From Lysobacter sp. (GTDB taxonomy: Bacteria; Pseudomonadota; Gammaproteobacteria; Xanthomonadales; Xanthomonadaceae), in contig JAHCAU010000007.1 in the NCBI GenBank assembly GCA_019634715.1, forward strand, positions 1-64,000: a DNA stretch of 64,000 bases, read 5' to 3'. The notes beneath the pieces are model-generated. The model had not been told where the DNA came from. It worked only from the letters and a program-made list of their open reading frames with translations, and ran no database searches. Positions 12,015 to 21,582 of the stretch are shown here, piece after piece; within the stretch, counting starts at the first letter, position 1, and every line of letters begins with the position of its first letter. The position numbers and the translations under genes are program-made.

Positions 12015-12938
12015 ATGACCCAGACCGATCCCGATTTCCACCGCGTCCGCGACTACCTCACCGGCCTGCAGGACCGCATCTGCGCCGCGATCGAGGGCGC
12101 GGACGGCGCCGCGACGTTCCGCGAAGACCTCTGGCAGCGCGCCGAGGGCGGCGGCGGGCGTACCTGCATTCTGCGCGACGGTGCCGTGTTCGAGCAGGCG
12201 GGGATCGGCTTTTCCGACGTGTCGGGCACCAGGCTGCCGCCGTCGGCGACCGCCGCGCGGCCGGAACTGGCCGGGGCCTCGTGGCGCGCGGTCGGGGTGT
12301 CGCTGGTGTTCCACCCGCGCAACCCGTACCTCCCGACGACTCACGCCAATGTCCGCCATTTCCGTGCGTTCAAGGACGGCGAGACCGTGGCGTGGTGGTT
12401 CGGCGGCGGTTTCGACCTGACGCCGTTCTATCCGGTCGACGAGGACGTGCGCCACTGGCACCGGGTCGCGCGCGACCTGTGCGAGCCCTTCGGCGGCCAG
12501 GCGCGCTACGACGCGCACAAGCGCTGGTGCGACGAGTACTTCTTCCTCAGGCACCGCAACGAGACCCGCGGCGTCGGCGGCCTGTTCTTCGACGACCTGC
12601 ATGAGGACTTCGAGCGCGACTTCGCCTACCAGCGCGCGGTCGGCGACGGCTTCCTCGACGCCTACCTGCCGATCGTCGAACGCCGCCGCGACACGCCATA
12701 CGGCGAGCGCGAGCGCCAGTTCCAGCTCTACCGGCGCGGGCGCTACGTCGAGTTCAACCTGGTGTTCGATCGCGGCACGCTGTTCGGCCTGCAGAGTGGC
12801 GGTCGCACCGAATCGATCCTGATGAGCCTGCCGCCACTGGTGCGCTGGGAATACGGCTATACCCCGGACGCGGAGAGCGACGAGGCGCGGCTGTTCGATT
12901 ACCTGAGGCCGCGAGACTGGCTGGTGGAGTTGGCCTGA
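12015..12938 (+). CDS. hemF: coproporphyrinogen III oxidase, oxygen-dependent
   Basis: A 307-residue enzyme that oxidatively decarboxylates coproporphyrinogen III to protoporphyrinogen IX in haem synthesis, in the cytoplasm. Family signatures are clear: [49 protein letters not shown], and [21 protein letters not shown]. Length matches the family. A TAGAAT -10 box lies at about 11985-11990, giving a short leader. Confidence 0.97.
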   Translation: MTQTDPDFHRVRDYLTGLQDRICAAIEGADGAATFREDLWQRAEGGGGRTCILRDGAVFEQAGIGFSDVSGTRLPPSATAARPELAGASWRAVGVSLVFHPRNPYLPTTHANVRHFRAFKDGETVAWWFGGGFDLTPFYPVDEDVRHWHRVARDLCEPFGGQARYDAHKRWCDEYFFLRHRNETRGVGGLFFDDLHEDFERDFAYQRAVGDGFLDAYLPIVERRRDTPYGERERQFQLYRRGRYVEFNLVFDRGTLFGLQSGGRTESILMSLPPLVRWEYGYTPDAESDEARLFDYLRPRDWLVELA

Positions 12939-12948
12939 GCCGGGCTCT

Positions 12949-13022
12949 TGTAGGAGGGCCTTCAGGCCCGAGCTCTTGATTTTGCGTTTCGGGAAAAGCT
13001 CGGGCCTGAAGGCCCTCCTGCA
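12949..13022. repeat. REP-like palindrome (GGAGGGCCTTCAGGCCCGAG type), copy 1
   Basis: Inverted arms at 12949-12974 and 12997-13022 with core GGAGGGCCTTCAGGCCCGAG. A second copy lies at 44326-44399 between the M20 amidohydrolase gene and queF. It sits between the convergent hemF and DUF421 genes and could end transcription from both. Confidence 0.85.
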
Positions 13023-13054
13023 AAAACCTGCGATCCGCTCTACAACGTGGCGAC

Positions 13055-13534
13055 TCAGGCTTCGTCCGCCAGCAGGATGCTGATCCGCCCGTTGGTCTCC
13101 AGCGTCGCCAGGCGGATCTTCTCGATCTCGCTGCAGCCGGCCTCGCGCATCGCTTCCAGGAAATCGCCGTTGCTCACCAGTTCGCGCCTGAGCACGTCGC
13201 GGAATACCTTGCCGTCGCGCGCCAGCACGACCGGTTCGCCTTCGACCAGCGCCCGTGCGCGCGGGTGGCGCGCCACGACGAAGGCGACCAGGTAGTTCAG
13301 GCCGATCAGGCAGGTCGCCAGCAGCGCCGCGCCGACGAGCGAGTTGTCGCCGCCGTTCAGGCCGTTCTGCACCGCGTTGCCGATCAGGATCAGCAGCACG
13401 AGGTCGAAGGGCGTGAACTGGCCGACCGCGCGCTTGCCCGACACGCGGACCAGGACCATCACCAGCACGTACACGGCCAACGCGCGCAGCACGAAGTGCC
13501 ACCAGGGTGCGGACAGCTGCAGCAGATCGGACAT
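13055..13534 (-). CDS. DUF421 (YetF-type) membrane protein
   Basis: A 159-residue protein. Two or three hydrophobic helices (WHFVLRALAVYVLVMVLVRV; FDLVLLILIGNAVQNGL; VGAALLATCLIGLNYLVAF) precede the conserved small domain LVEGEPVVLARDGKVFRDVLRRELVS of the DUF421/YetF family. Function is not established. A perfect 15-base hairpin lies 10 bases upstream of the start codon, and a minus-strand terminator lies just before it, so this gene needs either read-through or a promoter squeezed into about 50 bases. Confidence 0.85.
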   Translation of the reverse strand: MSDLLQLSAPWWHFVLRALAVYVLVMVLVRVSGKRAVGQFTPFDLVLLILIGNAVQNGLNGGDNSLVGAALLATCLIGLNYLVAFVVARHPRARALVEGEPVVLARDGKVFRDVLRRELVSNGDFLEAMREAGCSEIEKIRLATLETNGRISILLADEA

Positions 13535-13543
13535 GGGGGCATA

Positions 13544-13577
13544 CCGGCCGGGAGACTGTCGTCAGTCTCCCGGCCGG
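13544..13577 (-). promoter_or_regulatory. 15-bp perfect hairpin in the DUF421 leader
   Basis: CCGGCCGGGAGACTG (13544-13558) pairs with its exact complement at 13563-13577 around a TCGT loop. In the minus-strand transcript the hairpin ends 9 bases before the DUF421 ATG, close enough to hide the ribosome site. No function is known. Confidence 0.6.
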
Positions 13578-13585
13578 CCGCACAA

Positions 13586-13622
13586 ATAAAAAGCCCCGCA
13601 GGTGGGGGAACCGGCGGGGCTT
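13586..13622 (-). terminator. rho-independent terminator downstream of polA
   Basis: On the minus strand GCCCCGC (13614-13620 on the plus map) pairs with GCGGGGC, followed by TTTTTATTTG. It stops minus-strand transcripts 330 bases after the polA stop codon. Confidence 0.85.
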
Positions 13623-13951
13623 GGAACGGGACTTGGGGAGAGTCGTTCGTTCCGGGGGTCGCTCCAGGGGAGTGAGCGACCTGCGACGGACGTTGCATCC
13701 GTCGCGAACAAGTTGACCACGTTTCAGCTGCGGAGTTCGTAAAGAATTCGCTTAGGCGACGGACAAATTCAGGATGGATTTAATCCGCATGCAGCGGATA
13801 TTCAGTTTCGCGGGAAAAGCACTGGAAAACCTGTCTGAAACAACAGGTTGGACCCTGTCCAAAGTCACAGGGTCGTGCAGTTCCGCTAACCGTTCCGGCG
13901 CGACGACGGCATCGGAAAGCAGTGTTCCGTCCGCGTGCATGCGCGATGGCA
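13623..13951 (-). other. 329-base non-coding stretch between polA and terminator
   Basis: No convincing gene is present. On the minus strand it ends in the strong terminator at 13586-13622 and contains a small hairpin (GTCGCTC / GAGCGAC, about 13658-13680). It could be the polA 3' untranslated region or a small RNA gene. In enteric bacteria the Spot 42 RNA gene lies just downstream of polA, but I see no sequence likeness to Spot 42. Confidence 0.4.
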
Positions 13952-16732
13952 TCAATGCGCTTCGTCCCAGTTGTCGCCGACGCCGGCATCGATCACCAGC
14001 GGCACGCGCAGTTCCGCTGCTGCCGCCATCCGTGCTTCGACTTCCGGAATCAGCGCGTCGACGAAATCCGCGTCGCATTCGAACACCAGTTCGTCGTGGA
14101 CCTGCAGCAGCATCTTCGCCTGGTCGGCATGGCCGGCGATCCAGCCGTCGATGGCGATCATCGCGCGCTTGATGATGTCGGCGGCGGTGCCCTGCATCGG
14201 TGCGTTGATCGCGGCGCGCTCGGCGCCGGCGCGCAGGCCCTGGTTGCGGGCGTTGATGTTGTCCAGGTACAGGCGGCGGCCGAACACGGTTTCCACGTAG
14301 CCGCGCTCGTGCGCTTCCTTGCGGGTGCGCTCCATGAAGTCGCGCACGCCGGGATAGCGGTTGAAGTACAGGGCGATGTAGTCCTGCGCCTCGCCGCGAC
14401 CGATGTCGAGCTGCTTCGCCAGGCCGAAGGCGCTCATGCCGTACATCAGGCCGAAGTTGATCGCCTTGGCGGCGCGGCGCTCGTTGCCGCTCACCTCGTC
14501 CAGCGGCTTGCCGAAGACCTCGGCGGCGGTGGCGCGGTGGATGTCGGCGCCGGCCGCGAAGGCGCGCAGCAGGCCGGCGTCCTCGGACAGGTGCGCCATG
14601 ATCCGCAGCTCGATCTGCGAGTAGTCGCAGGCCACCAGCTTGCGGCCCGGCGGCGCGACGAAGGCCTTGCGGATGCGCCGGCCGTCCTCGGTGCGGATCG
14701 GGATGTTCTGCAGGTTCGGGTCGTTCGACGACAGGCGCCCGGTCGCGGCGCCGGCCTGGTGGTAGCTGGTATGCACGCGGCCGGTGTCGGGGTTCACCAT
14801 CTCCGACAGCTTGTCGGTATAGGTGCTGCGCAGCTTCGCCAGGCCTCTGTATTCGAGAATGATGCGCGGCAGCTCGTGCTGGTCGGCGATGGCTTCCAGC
14901 GCTTCCTCGTTCGTCGACGGCTGGCCGGTGGGCGTCTTCACCAGCGCCGGCAGCTTCAGCTCGTCGAACAGCAGCGCCTGCAGCTGCTTGGGCGAATCCA
15001 GGTTGAAGGTGCGCCCGGCCAGTTCGGTCGCCTTCTGTTGCGCGGCGAGCATGCGCCGGGACAGGTCGGCGCTTTGCCGGCGCAGTTCGTCGGCGTCGAT
15101 CAGGATGCCGTTGGCCTCCATGCGCGCCAGCACCGGCACCAGCGGCACCTCGATCTCGCGATACACCTTCTCCAGCGACGGCTCGGTCGCCAGCTTCGCC
15201 GACAGCACGCGATGCAGGCGCAGGGTGACGTCCGCGTCCTCGGCGGCGTAGCGCGCGGCATCGTCGATCGCGACCTCGGCGAAGGAGATCTGCTTCGCGC
15301 CCTTGCCGGCCACGTCCTCGAACCTGATCGTGTCGTAGCCGAGGTAGCGTTTCGCCAGCGAGTCCATGTCGTGGCGGGTGGCGCTGGAGTTCCAGATGAA
15401 GCTTTCCAGCATGGTGTCGTCGGCGTAGCCGGCCACGTCCACGCCGTGGCGGCGCAGCACGTGCAGGTCGTACTTGCCGTGCTGGCCGAGCTTGCGGTGC
15501 GTCGGGCTTTCCAGCAGCGGGCGCAGCGCGTCCAGCACCTCGGCCATCGGCAGCTGCGCCGGCGCGCCGGGGTAGGTGTGGCCGACCGGGATGTAGCAGC
15601 CACTGCCGGGTTCGATGGAGAAACTCAGGCCGACCAGTCTGGCCTGCATCGCGTCCAGCGCGTCTGTCTCGGTGTCGAAGGCGAATTCCGTGGCGGTGCC
15701 GAGCTTCGCGACCCAGGCGTCGAGCTGCGCGCGGGTGGCGACCGTGTCGTACTCGCCCTTCGCGGACAGCGACGGGTCCGGCGTGTCGTCCGTGCCGGCC
15801 GTCGTGGCGCGCGCATAGCCGGCAGCGGTACTGCGCAGGCCGGCGCGGTCCGCGGCGGCCTCCGCGGCGGCTACGCCGGCCGGGTCGCCGCCGCCCAGTT
15901 CCTTCAGCGCCTGGTTGAAGCCGTAGCGCGCGTAGAGCCGGCGCAGGTCATCGACATGGCGCTCGCGCAGCGCGAGGTCGGCCGGGCCGACGTCGAGTTC
16001 GACATCGGTCTTGATCGTGGTCAGCAGCTTGTTCAGCGGCAGGCGGTGCAGCGCCGCACGCAGGTTCTCGCCGAGCTTGCCCTTGAAGCCGTCGGCATTG
16101 GCGATGACGCTGTCGAGGTTGCCGTATTCCGCCAGCCACTTCGCGGCGGTCTTCGGGCCGCACTTGTCGACGCCGGGGATGTTGTCGACGCTGTCGCCCA
16201 TCAGCGACAGCAGGTCGACGATCTGGTCGGCGCGCACGCCGAACTTCGCCATCACCGCTTCGTCGTCGGCCATGCGGCTGCCGGTCATGGTGTTGACCAG
16301 GGCCACGCCGGGGCGGACGAGCTGGGCGAAGTCCTTGTCGCCGGTGGAGATGGTGACCGTCATCCCGGCCTCGGCGCCGCGCAGCGCCAGCGTGCCGATC
16401 ACGTCGTCGGCTTCCACGCCGGGCACGCGCAGGATCGGGAAGCCCAGCGCCTGCACGATCTCCATCATCGGCTCGACCTGCGCGCGCAGCTCGTCGGGCA
16501 TCGGCGGCCGGTGGGCCTTGTACTGCGGGTCGAGTTCGTCGCGGAAGGTGGGCCCGGAGGCGTCGACGACGAAGGCGAGGTAGTCCGGCTGTTCCTTCAG
16601 GTGGCCGCGCAGCATGTTCACCACGCCGAACAGCGCGCCGGTGGGTTCGCCCTGCGCGTTGCTCAGCGGCGGCAGTGCGTGGAAGGCGCGGAAGAGATAG
16701 GAGGAACCGTCGATCAGGAGGAGTCGTTTCAT
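13952..16732 (-). CDS. polA: DNA polymerase I
   Basis: A 926-residue three-domain polymerase for gap filling and Okazaki primer removal. The N-terminal 5'-3' exonuclease starts LLLIDGSSYLFRAFHAL. The 3'-5' proofreading domain keeps its metal-binding FDTETDAL (about residue 350). The polymerase domain shows DYSQIELRIMAHLS (about 700), RRAAKAINFGLMYG, and HDELVFE (about 877). Length and motifs are normal. It diverges from the DUF2782 lipoprotein gene, the same neighbour it has in pseudomonads. Confidence 0.98.
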   Translation of the reverse strand: MKRLLLIDGSSYLFRAFHALPPLSNAQGEPTGALFGVVNMLRGHLKEQPDYLAFVVDASGPTFRDELDPQYKAHRPPMPDELRAQVEPMMEIVQALGFPILRVPGVEADDVIGTLALRGAEAGMTVTISTGDKDFAQLVRPGVALVNTMTGSRMADDEAVMAKFGVRADQIVDLLSLMGDSVDNIPGVDKCGPKTAAKWLAEYGNLDSVIANADGFKGKLGENLRAALHRLPLNKLLTTIKTDVELDVGPADLALRERHVDDLRRLYARYGFNQALKELGGGDPAGVAAAEAAADRAGLRSTAAGYARATTAGTDDTPDPSLSAKGEYDTVATRAQLDAWVAKLGTATEFAFDTETDALDAMQARLVGLSFSIEPGSGCYIPVGHTYPGAPAQLPMAEVLDALRPLLESPTHRKLGQHGKYDLHVLRRHGVDVAGYADDTMLESFIWNSSATRHDMDSLAKRYLGYDTIRFEDVAGKGAKQISFAEVAIDDAARYAAEDADVTLRLHRVLSAKLATEPSLEKVYREIEVPLVPVLARMEANGILIDADELRRQSADLSRRMLAAQQKATELAGRTFNLDSPKQLQALLFDELKLPALVKTPTGQPSTNEEALEAIADQHELPRIILEYRGLAKLRSTYTDKLSEMVNPDTGRVHTSYHQAGAATGRLSSNDPNLQNIPIRTEDGRRIRKAFVAPPGRKLVACDYSQIELRIMAHLSEDAGLLRAFAAGADIHRATAAEVFGKPLDEVSGNERRAAKAINFGLMYGMSAFGLAKQLDIGRGEAQDYIALYFNRYPGVRDFMERTRKEAHERGYVETVFGRRLYLDNINARNQGLRAGAERAAINAPMQGTAADIIKRAMIAIDGWIAGHADQAKMLLQVHDELVFECDADFVDALIPEVEARMAAAAELRVPLVIDAGVGDNWDEAH

Positions 16733-16857
16733 GCCGGGATTCTACTCCCGGGGTCCGGTGCGGGCGCGAAGCGTCGACCGCGGCACGGCCGGATTCATGC
16801 CGGCATGTTCATGCCAAGCGACGTATGATCCGGTCATCCCCCACGCGGAGCATCGCC

Positions 16858-17151
16858 ATGCGCAAGACGCCCACTCTGCCGCTTCTGCTCCTGCCGGTCT
16901 GCCTGTCGCTCGCCGCCTGCGCCACCACCGGCACCGCCGACGTGCAGATCCCCGCCGATGCCGTCGCCACCACGCACAACCAGCCCAACGGCGACGTCAT
17001 CACCGAGTATCGCGTCGCCGGCCAGCTGCGCATCGTCCGCATCCAGCCCGCCCGCGGCCCGGCCTATTTCCTGCAGGACCGCAACGGCGACGGCCGCCTC
17101 GACGACGAGAAGGGCACCTCGCAGGTGTACTTCAAGCTGTTCGGGTGGTGA
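16858..17151 (+). CDS. DUF2782 family lipoprotein
   Basis: A 97-residue protein with a lipoprotein signal (LLLLPVCLSLAAC, lipobox LAAC). The mature part carries the DUF2782 pattern: ITEYRVAGQLRIVRIQPARG, then PAYFLQDRNGDGRLD. The last part resembles a Ca-binding DxNxDG loop. It sits next to polA in the opposite orientation; the same pairing is known in Pseudomonas. Function unknown. Confidence 0.85.
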   Translation: MRKTPTLPLLLLPVCLSLAACATTGTADVQIPADAVATTHNQPNGDVITEYRVAGQLRIVRIQPARGPAYFLQDRNGDGRLDDEKGTSQVYFKLFGW

Positions 17152-17211
17152 GTTCGCCGCGCGTGCAGCGATATCGAACAACGCGTCATCGGATGTGCCG
17201 GAACTCCGTGC

Positions 17212-17294
17212 AATAGGGTGCGGTTCACCGCACCGGCTTTCCGGTCGGTGGCGATGATGTTGACGAAAAGCGGTGCGGCCAGCCGCACCCTATT
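17212..17294. repeat. REP-like palindrome (ATAGGGTGCGG type), copy 1
   Basis: Imperfect inverted arms (17212-17235 and 17271-17294) with AATAGGGTGCGG at one end and CCGCACCCTATT at the other. Two more copies are in tandem at 47156-47315. It lies between the convergent DUF2782 and comF genes. Confidence 0.85.
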
Positions 17295-17308
17295 GATGCT
17301 TTTCCGAA

Positions 17309-18034
17309 TCACGCCACCCGCGCGCACACCCAGGCATCCACCCGGGTGACACCGGCACCCAGCAGGACGTCGGCGGCGGCGTGCAGGGTGGCGCCGGTGG
17401 TCATCACGTCGTCGACCAGGGCCACGTGCGCCGGCAGGGACACGCCCGGCGGCACCGCGAAGGCGCGGCGCAGGTTGCGCCGCCGTGCCGGGGCATCCAG
17501 CCGCGATTGCGGTACGGTGTCGCGGACGCGCACCAGCGCCCGGTCGAGCAACGGCAGGTCCAGCGCCTTCGCCAGCGGCCGGGCCAGTTCCAGGGCCTGG
17601 TCGAAGCCGCGTTCGCGCAATCGCGACCGGTGCAGGGGCAGGGGCACGAGGGCGTCGGGTCGCGGTGCCGAGGCCAGGGCGTCGGCCATGCGCAGGGCGC
17701 AGGTCCGGCCGGCGGCGAGGTCGCGGTGGAACTTGAGACGCGGCAGCAGCCGGTCCAGCGGCAGCGCGTAGCGGAAGACCGCCCGGGTTTCGGTGAGGGG
17801 CGGGGGCCGCCTCTGGCAGTGCCCGCAGGCGGGGCCGGGCAGCGGCAGGGGCAGGCCGCAGCGTGGGCAGGCGCAACGGTTCCACGGCAGTTCGCGCAGG
17901 CAGGCAGCGCACAGGTCGCCGTTGCCGGCGCGTTCGCCGCAGACCAGGCAATGGGCGGGCCACAGGCGATCGAACGCGGCGCGCAGGCCGGCCCAGGGTC
18001 GGCGCATGGGTTCGAGGTTGACAGGGCTGGACAT
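17309..18034 (-). CDS. ComF family phosphoribosyltransferase-like protein
   Basis: A 241-residue protein. An N-terminal zinc-ribbon-like region has four CxxC pairs ([29 protein letters not shown]). The C-terminal phosphoribosyltransferase fold has the PRPP-binding loop [14 protein letters not shown] (about residue 205-218). ComF proteins are linked to DNA uptake in naturally competent bacteria, but this role is untested here. It diverges from bioB with 49 bases between. Confidence 0.9.
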   Translation of the reverse strand: MSSPVNLEPMRRPWAGLRAAFDRLWPAHCLVCGERAGNGDLCAACLRELPWNRCACPRCGLPLPLPGPACGHCQRRPPPLTETRAVFRYALPLDRLLPRLKFHRDLAAGRTCALRMADALASAPRPDALVPLPLHRSRLRERGFDQALELARPLAKALDLPLLDRALVRVRDTVPQSRLDAPARRRNLRRAFAVPPGVSLPAHVALVDDVMTTGATLHAAADVLLGAGVTRVDAWVCARVA

Positions 18035-18083
18035 GCTTTCCAGACTGCCCGTCCCGCTTTGCTGTGTCTGTCAGGAAACCCCG

Positions 18084-19148
18084 ATGTCCCTTGTCAGTGC
18101 TTCCGGCCCCCTGCGTCACGACTGGAGCCGCACCGAAGTGGAGGCGCTGTTCGCGCTGCCCTTCCCGGTGCTGCTGCATCAGGCGGCCGAGGCGCATCGG
18201 GCGAACTTCGACCCGGCCGAGGTGCAGGTCAGCACCCTGCTGTCGGTGAAGACCGGCGGCTGCCCCGAGGACTGCGCCTACTGCCCGCAGGCCCAGCGCT
18301 ACCACACCGGCGTCGAGGCCACGAAGCTGATGGACACCGACGCCGTGGTCGAGCGCGCGAAGGCCGCCAAGGCCGCCGGTGCCTCGCGCTTCTGCATGGG
18401 CGCCGCCTGGCGCTCGCCCAAGGACCGCGACATCCCGAAGGTCGCCGAGATGATCCGCGAGGTGAAGTCGCTGGGCCTGGAGACCTGCGCCACCCTCGGC
18501 ATGCTCAGCGGCGAACAGGCCACGGCGCTGAAGGCCGCCGGCCTCGACTACTACAACCACAATCTCGACACCTCGCCGGAGTTCTACGGCGACATCATCA
18601 AGACCCGCGAGTACCAGGACCGCCTGGACACCCTGGCCCACGTCCGCGACGCCGGCATGAAGACCTGCTGCGGCGGCATCGTCGGCATGGGCGAGACCCG
18701 CCGCCAGCGCGCCGCCTTCCTGCAGACCCTGGCCAACCTGCCCGCGCATCCCGATTCGGTGCCGATCAACCGCCTGGTGCAGGTCGAAGGCACGCCGCTG
18801 CACGGCACCAGCGAGCTGGACCCGTTCGAATTCGTGCGCACGATCGCGGTCGCCCGCATCCTGATGCCGAAGTCGATGGTGCGCCTGTCCGCCGGGCGCG
18901 AGAGCATGAGCGACGAGCTGCAGGCGCTGTGCTTCATGGCCGGCGCCAACTCCATCTTCTACGGCGAGAAGCTGCTGACCACCGGCAACCCCGACACCGA
19001 GCGCGACCTCGCCCTGTTCGAGCGCCTGGGCCTGCGACCGATGCAGGTGGTGGAGACCGGCAACACCGTGCACGCCGACATCGTCGAATCCGACCGCACC
19101 GACCCCCTGCCGGCCGGCGACGCGCCGGCCTGCACGCAAGCCGCCTGA
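18084..19148 (+). CDS. bioB: biotin synthase
   Basis: A 354-residue radical SAM enzyme that inserts sulfur into dethiobiotin. The 4Fe-4S cluster cysteines are C60, C64 and C67 ([12 protein letters not shown]); residues of the second cluster site follow in [21 protein letters not shown] and [16 protein letters not shown]. The start at 18084 was chosen at the usual N-terminus; the frame upstream overlaps comF. It is the first gene of the biotin operon. Confidence 0.97.
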   Translation: MSLVSASGPLRHDWSRTEVEALFALPFPVLLHQAAEAHRANFDPAEVQVSTLLSVKTGGCPEDCAYCPQAQRYHTGVEATKLMDTDAVVERAKAAKAAGASRFCMGAAWRSPKDRDIPKVAEMIREVKSLGLETCATLGMLSGEQATALKAAGLDYYNHNLDTSPEFYGDIIKTREYQDRLDTLAHVRDAGMKTCCGGIVGMGETRRQRAAFLQTLANLPAHPDSVPINRLVQVEGTPLHGTSELDPFEFVRTIAVARILMPKSMVRLSAGRESMSDELQALCFMAGANSIFYGEKLLTTGNPDTERDLALFERLGLRPMQVVETGNTVHADIVESDRTDPLPAGDAPACTQAA

Positions 19149-19187
19149 CCCCGCCGCCCGACCGCATCGCACGACCGAGCAGACCCC

Positions 19188-20405
19188 ATGACCCGCCCGC
19201 GCCTGATCGACCGCATCCGAGACGCCCGAGAGCTGCGCCAGACGCAGGGCCGCGAGCGACAGCGGCGCACGGTCACCCGCCGCGACGGCGTGCGCTATGA
19301 GGTCGACGGCCGCTGGCTGACCAACTTCAGCGGCAACGACTACCTCGGCCTGGCCCAGCATTTCGCCGTGGTCGACGCCCTGCAGTCGGCCGCGGGCCGC
19401 GACGGCGCCGGCAGCGGCGCCTCGCACCTGGTCAGCGGCCACCATGCCGCGCACGAGGCGCTGGAGAAGGAGATCGCCGACTGGCTGGGCGCGCCGCGCG
19501 CGCTGCTGTTCGGCAGCGGCTACCTCGCCAATCTCGCGGTGCTGCAGGGCCTGCTCGGCGAAGACGATGTCTGCGTGCAGGACCGCCTCAACCACGCCAG
19601 CCTGATCGATGCCGCCCGGCTCGCCGGCTGCAAGCTGCGCCGCTATCCGCACAACGATGCCGAAGGCGCGCTGCGCCAGCTGCGCACCGTGCCCGACGGC
19701 GCCGCCGTCGTCGCCACCGACGGCGTGTTCAGCATGGATGGCGATGTCGCCCCGCTGCGCGAACTGTCGCTGGTCGCCAAGGTCCAGCAGGCCCTGCTCT
19801 ACGTCGACGATGCCCACGGCATCGGCGTGGTCGGCCCCGACGGGCGCGGCTGCGTCGCCGAAGCGGGTCTCGACACCGGCGACACCCTGCAGCTCGCCAC
19901 CCTCGGCAAGGCACTCGGCGGTTATGGCGCCTGCGTGGTCGGCAGCGAGGAGATCATCGGCCACCTTGCCGAGACCGCGCGTCCGTACATCTTCACCACT
20001 GCGCTGCCGCCGGCGCAGGCCGCCGCCACCCTGGCCGCGGTGAAGCTGGCGCGCCGCGACCACTGGCGCCGCGAGAAGCTGCAGAACCTGATCGGCCACT
20101 TCCGCCAGAACGCCCAGTTCCGCGGCCTGCAGTTGCTGCCGTCGACCACGCCGATCCAGCCGCTGATGTGCGGCGACGACAAGCGCGCGGTCGCGCTGGC
20201 CACCGCGCTGGAAGCGCAGGGCTACTGGGCGCCGGCGATCCGCCCGCCCACCGTGCCCGACGGCAAGGCGCGCCTGCGCATCACCCTGTCCTCGCTGCAC
20301 ACCCAGGCCGAGGTCGATGGCCTGGTCGACGCCCTGAGCTGGGCGCGCGATGCGGTGGAGATGGGCTACGGCAACGCCGGCGATGCCGGCGCCGCGGTGG
20401 CATGA
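19188..20405 (+). CDS. bioF: 8-amino-7-oxononanoate synthase
   Basis: A 405-residue PLP enzyme that condenses pimeloyl-ACP with alanine. Motifs: [26 protein letters not shown], and [15 protein letters not shown]. The PLP lysine is in [13 protein letters not shown] (about residue 241). It follows bioB by 39 bases, and its stop overlaps the next start by four bases (ATGA). Confidence 0.97.
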   Translation: MTRPRLIDRIRDARELRQTQGRERQRRTVTRRDGVRYEVDGRWLTNFSGNDYLGLAQHFAVVDALQSAAGRDGAGSGASHLVSGHHAAHEALEKEIADWLGAPRALLFGSGYLANLAVLQGLLGEDDVCVQDRLNHASLIDAARLAGCKLRRYPHNDAEGALRQLRTVPDGAAVVATDGVFSMDGDVAPLRELSLVAKVQQALLYVDDAHGIGVVGPDGRGCVAEAGLDTGDTLQLATLGKALGGYGACVVGSEEIIGHLAETARPYIFTTALPPAQAAATLAAVKLARRDHWRREKLQNLIGHFRQNAQFRGLQLLPSTTPIQPLMCGDDKRAVALATALEAQGYWAPAIRPPTVPDGKARLRITLSSLHTQAEVDGLVDALSWARDAVEMGYGNAGDAGAAVA

Positions 20406-20776
20406 GGCCGGCGCTGGCTGCGACCGACGACCTCGACGCGCGCATTCCGGTCTGGGTCGCGCTGTCCGACCTGTATCTCGATACGGATGTCGCGCCCTTC
20501 TTCGATCACATCGCGCGCACCCTGGCCGCCTCGCCCTACCCGCTCGACACCCTGCGCGACATCCTGCTCGACGAAGTGCATCCCGCGCTCCACGGCAACC
20601 TGCTCCAGGTCGCCGGCGAATGGGCCGGCTTCGACGACGCCTGGCTGGTCGCGCACGTGTGCGAAGTCCGTGCCACGCCGCTCTGGCGTCGCCGCTTGTC
20701 GCACCTGAGCTTCGGGCTGGTACGCGACGACTGGCGCGCGGTCGAAACCCTGATCGTCTCGCTGCGCCAGCCATGA
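20402..20776 (+). CDS. small DUF7079-like protein in the biotin operon
   Basis: A 124-residue cytoplasmic protein without a signal or membrane segment. The pattern [30 protein letters not shown] and [13 protein letters not shown] matches small uncharacterised proteins I associate with DUF7079. It overlaps both bioF and bioH by four bases, so it is made as part of the biotin operon. A role in biotin synthesis is only inference; it may be a passenger. Confidence 0.75.
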   Translation: MRPALAATDDLDARIPVWVALSDLYLDTDVAPFFDHIARTLAASPYPLDTLRDILLDEVHPALHGNLLQVAGEWAGFDDAWLVAHVCEVRATPLWRRRLSHLSFGLVRDDWRAVETLIVSLRQP

Positions 20777-21582
20777 GCGCGTCCCTGCACCTGACCATCA
20801 GCGGCGACGGCCCGCCGCTGGTGCTGATCCATGGCTGGGCGATGCACGGCGGCGTGTTCCACGCGTTGGTCGATCGCCTGCGCGATCGGCATACGCTGTA
20901 CCTCGTCGATCTGCCCGGCCACGGCCTGAGCCGCGACGACGCCACGCCGCTCGCATTCGACGCCGTCTGCGACGCCATCCAGGCGCAGGTGCCGGTGGCG
21001 CCGTGGATCGGCTGGTCGCTCGGCGGCATGTTCGCCCTGCACGCCGCCGTGCGTGGTTCCGCGGAGACGCCTGCGCGGGTGCCCGCCCTGGTCGCGCTGT
21101 GCAGCAGTCCCTGCTTCGTGCGCGGCGCCGACTGGCGTTTCGGTGTCTCGCCCGAGATCTTCCGCGACTTCGCCCAGGGCCTGGCCGACGATTACCGCGC
21201 CACCCTCGACCGCTTCGTCGCGCTGGAGGCGTTCGGCTCCGACCATGCGAAGGACGAACTGCGCGAACTGCGCGCCGAACTCTTCGCCCGCGGCGAACCC
21301 GCCGCACGCGTGCTCGTCGACGGCCTGCGCATCCTCGAAACCGTCGACCAGCGTCCGCTGCTGTCGCGACTGCGCGTGCCCAGCCTGTGGATCGCCGGTC
21401 GTCGCGATCGCCTCGTCGATCCGCGCGCGATGCGCGATGCCGCCGCGCTCATCGAACAGGCCGGCCACGCGCCCTCGACCTTCGTGCAGATCGAACACGC
21501 CGGGCATGCGCCGTTCCTGACGCATGTGGATGAGGTGGTGGCGCATCTCGACGGTTTCTTCGCCAGCCTCGCAACGCGATGA
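20773..21582 (+). CDS. bioH: pimeloyl-ACP methyl ester esterase
   Basis: A 269-residue alpha/beta hydrolase that removes the methyl group from pimeloyl-ACP methyl ester, ending BioC-primed chain growth. The nucleophile is Ser82 in IGWSLGGMFAL, the acid is in AGRRDRLVD, and the His is in EHAGHAPFL. The oxyanion region VLIHGWAMHGGVF is typical. It overlaps its neighbours by four bases on each side. Confidence 0.95.
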   Translation: MSASLHLTISGDGPPLVLIHGWAMHGGVFHALVDRLRDRHTLYLVDLPGHGLSRDDATPLAFDAVCDAIQAQVPVAPWIGWSLGGMFALHAAVRGSAETPARVPALVALCSSPCFVRGADWRFGVSPEIFRDFAQGLADDYRATLDRFVALEAFGSDHAKDELRELRAELFARGEPAARVLVDGLRILETVDQRPLLSRLRVPSLWIAGRRDRLVDPRAMRDAAALIEQAGHAPSTFVQIEHAGHAPFLTHVDEVVAHLDGFFASLATR

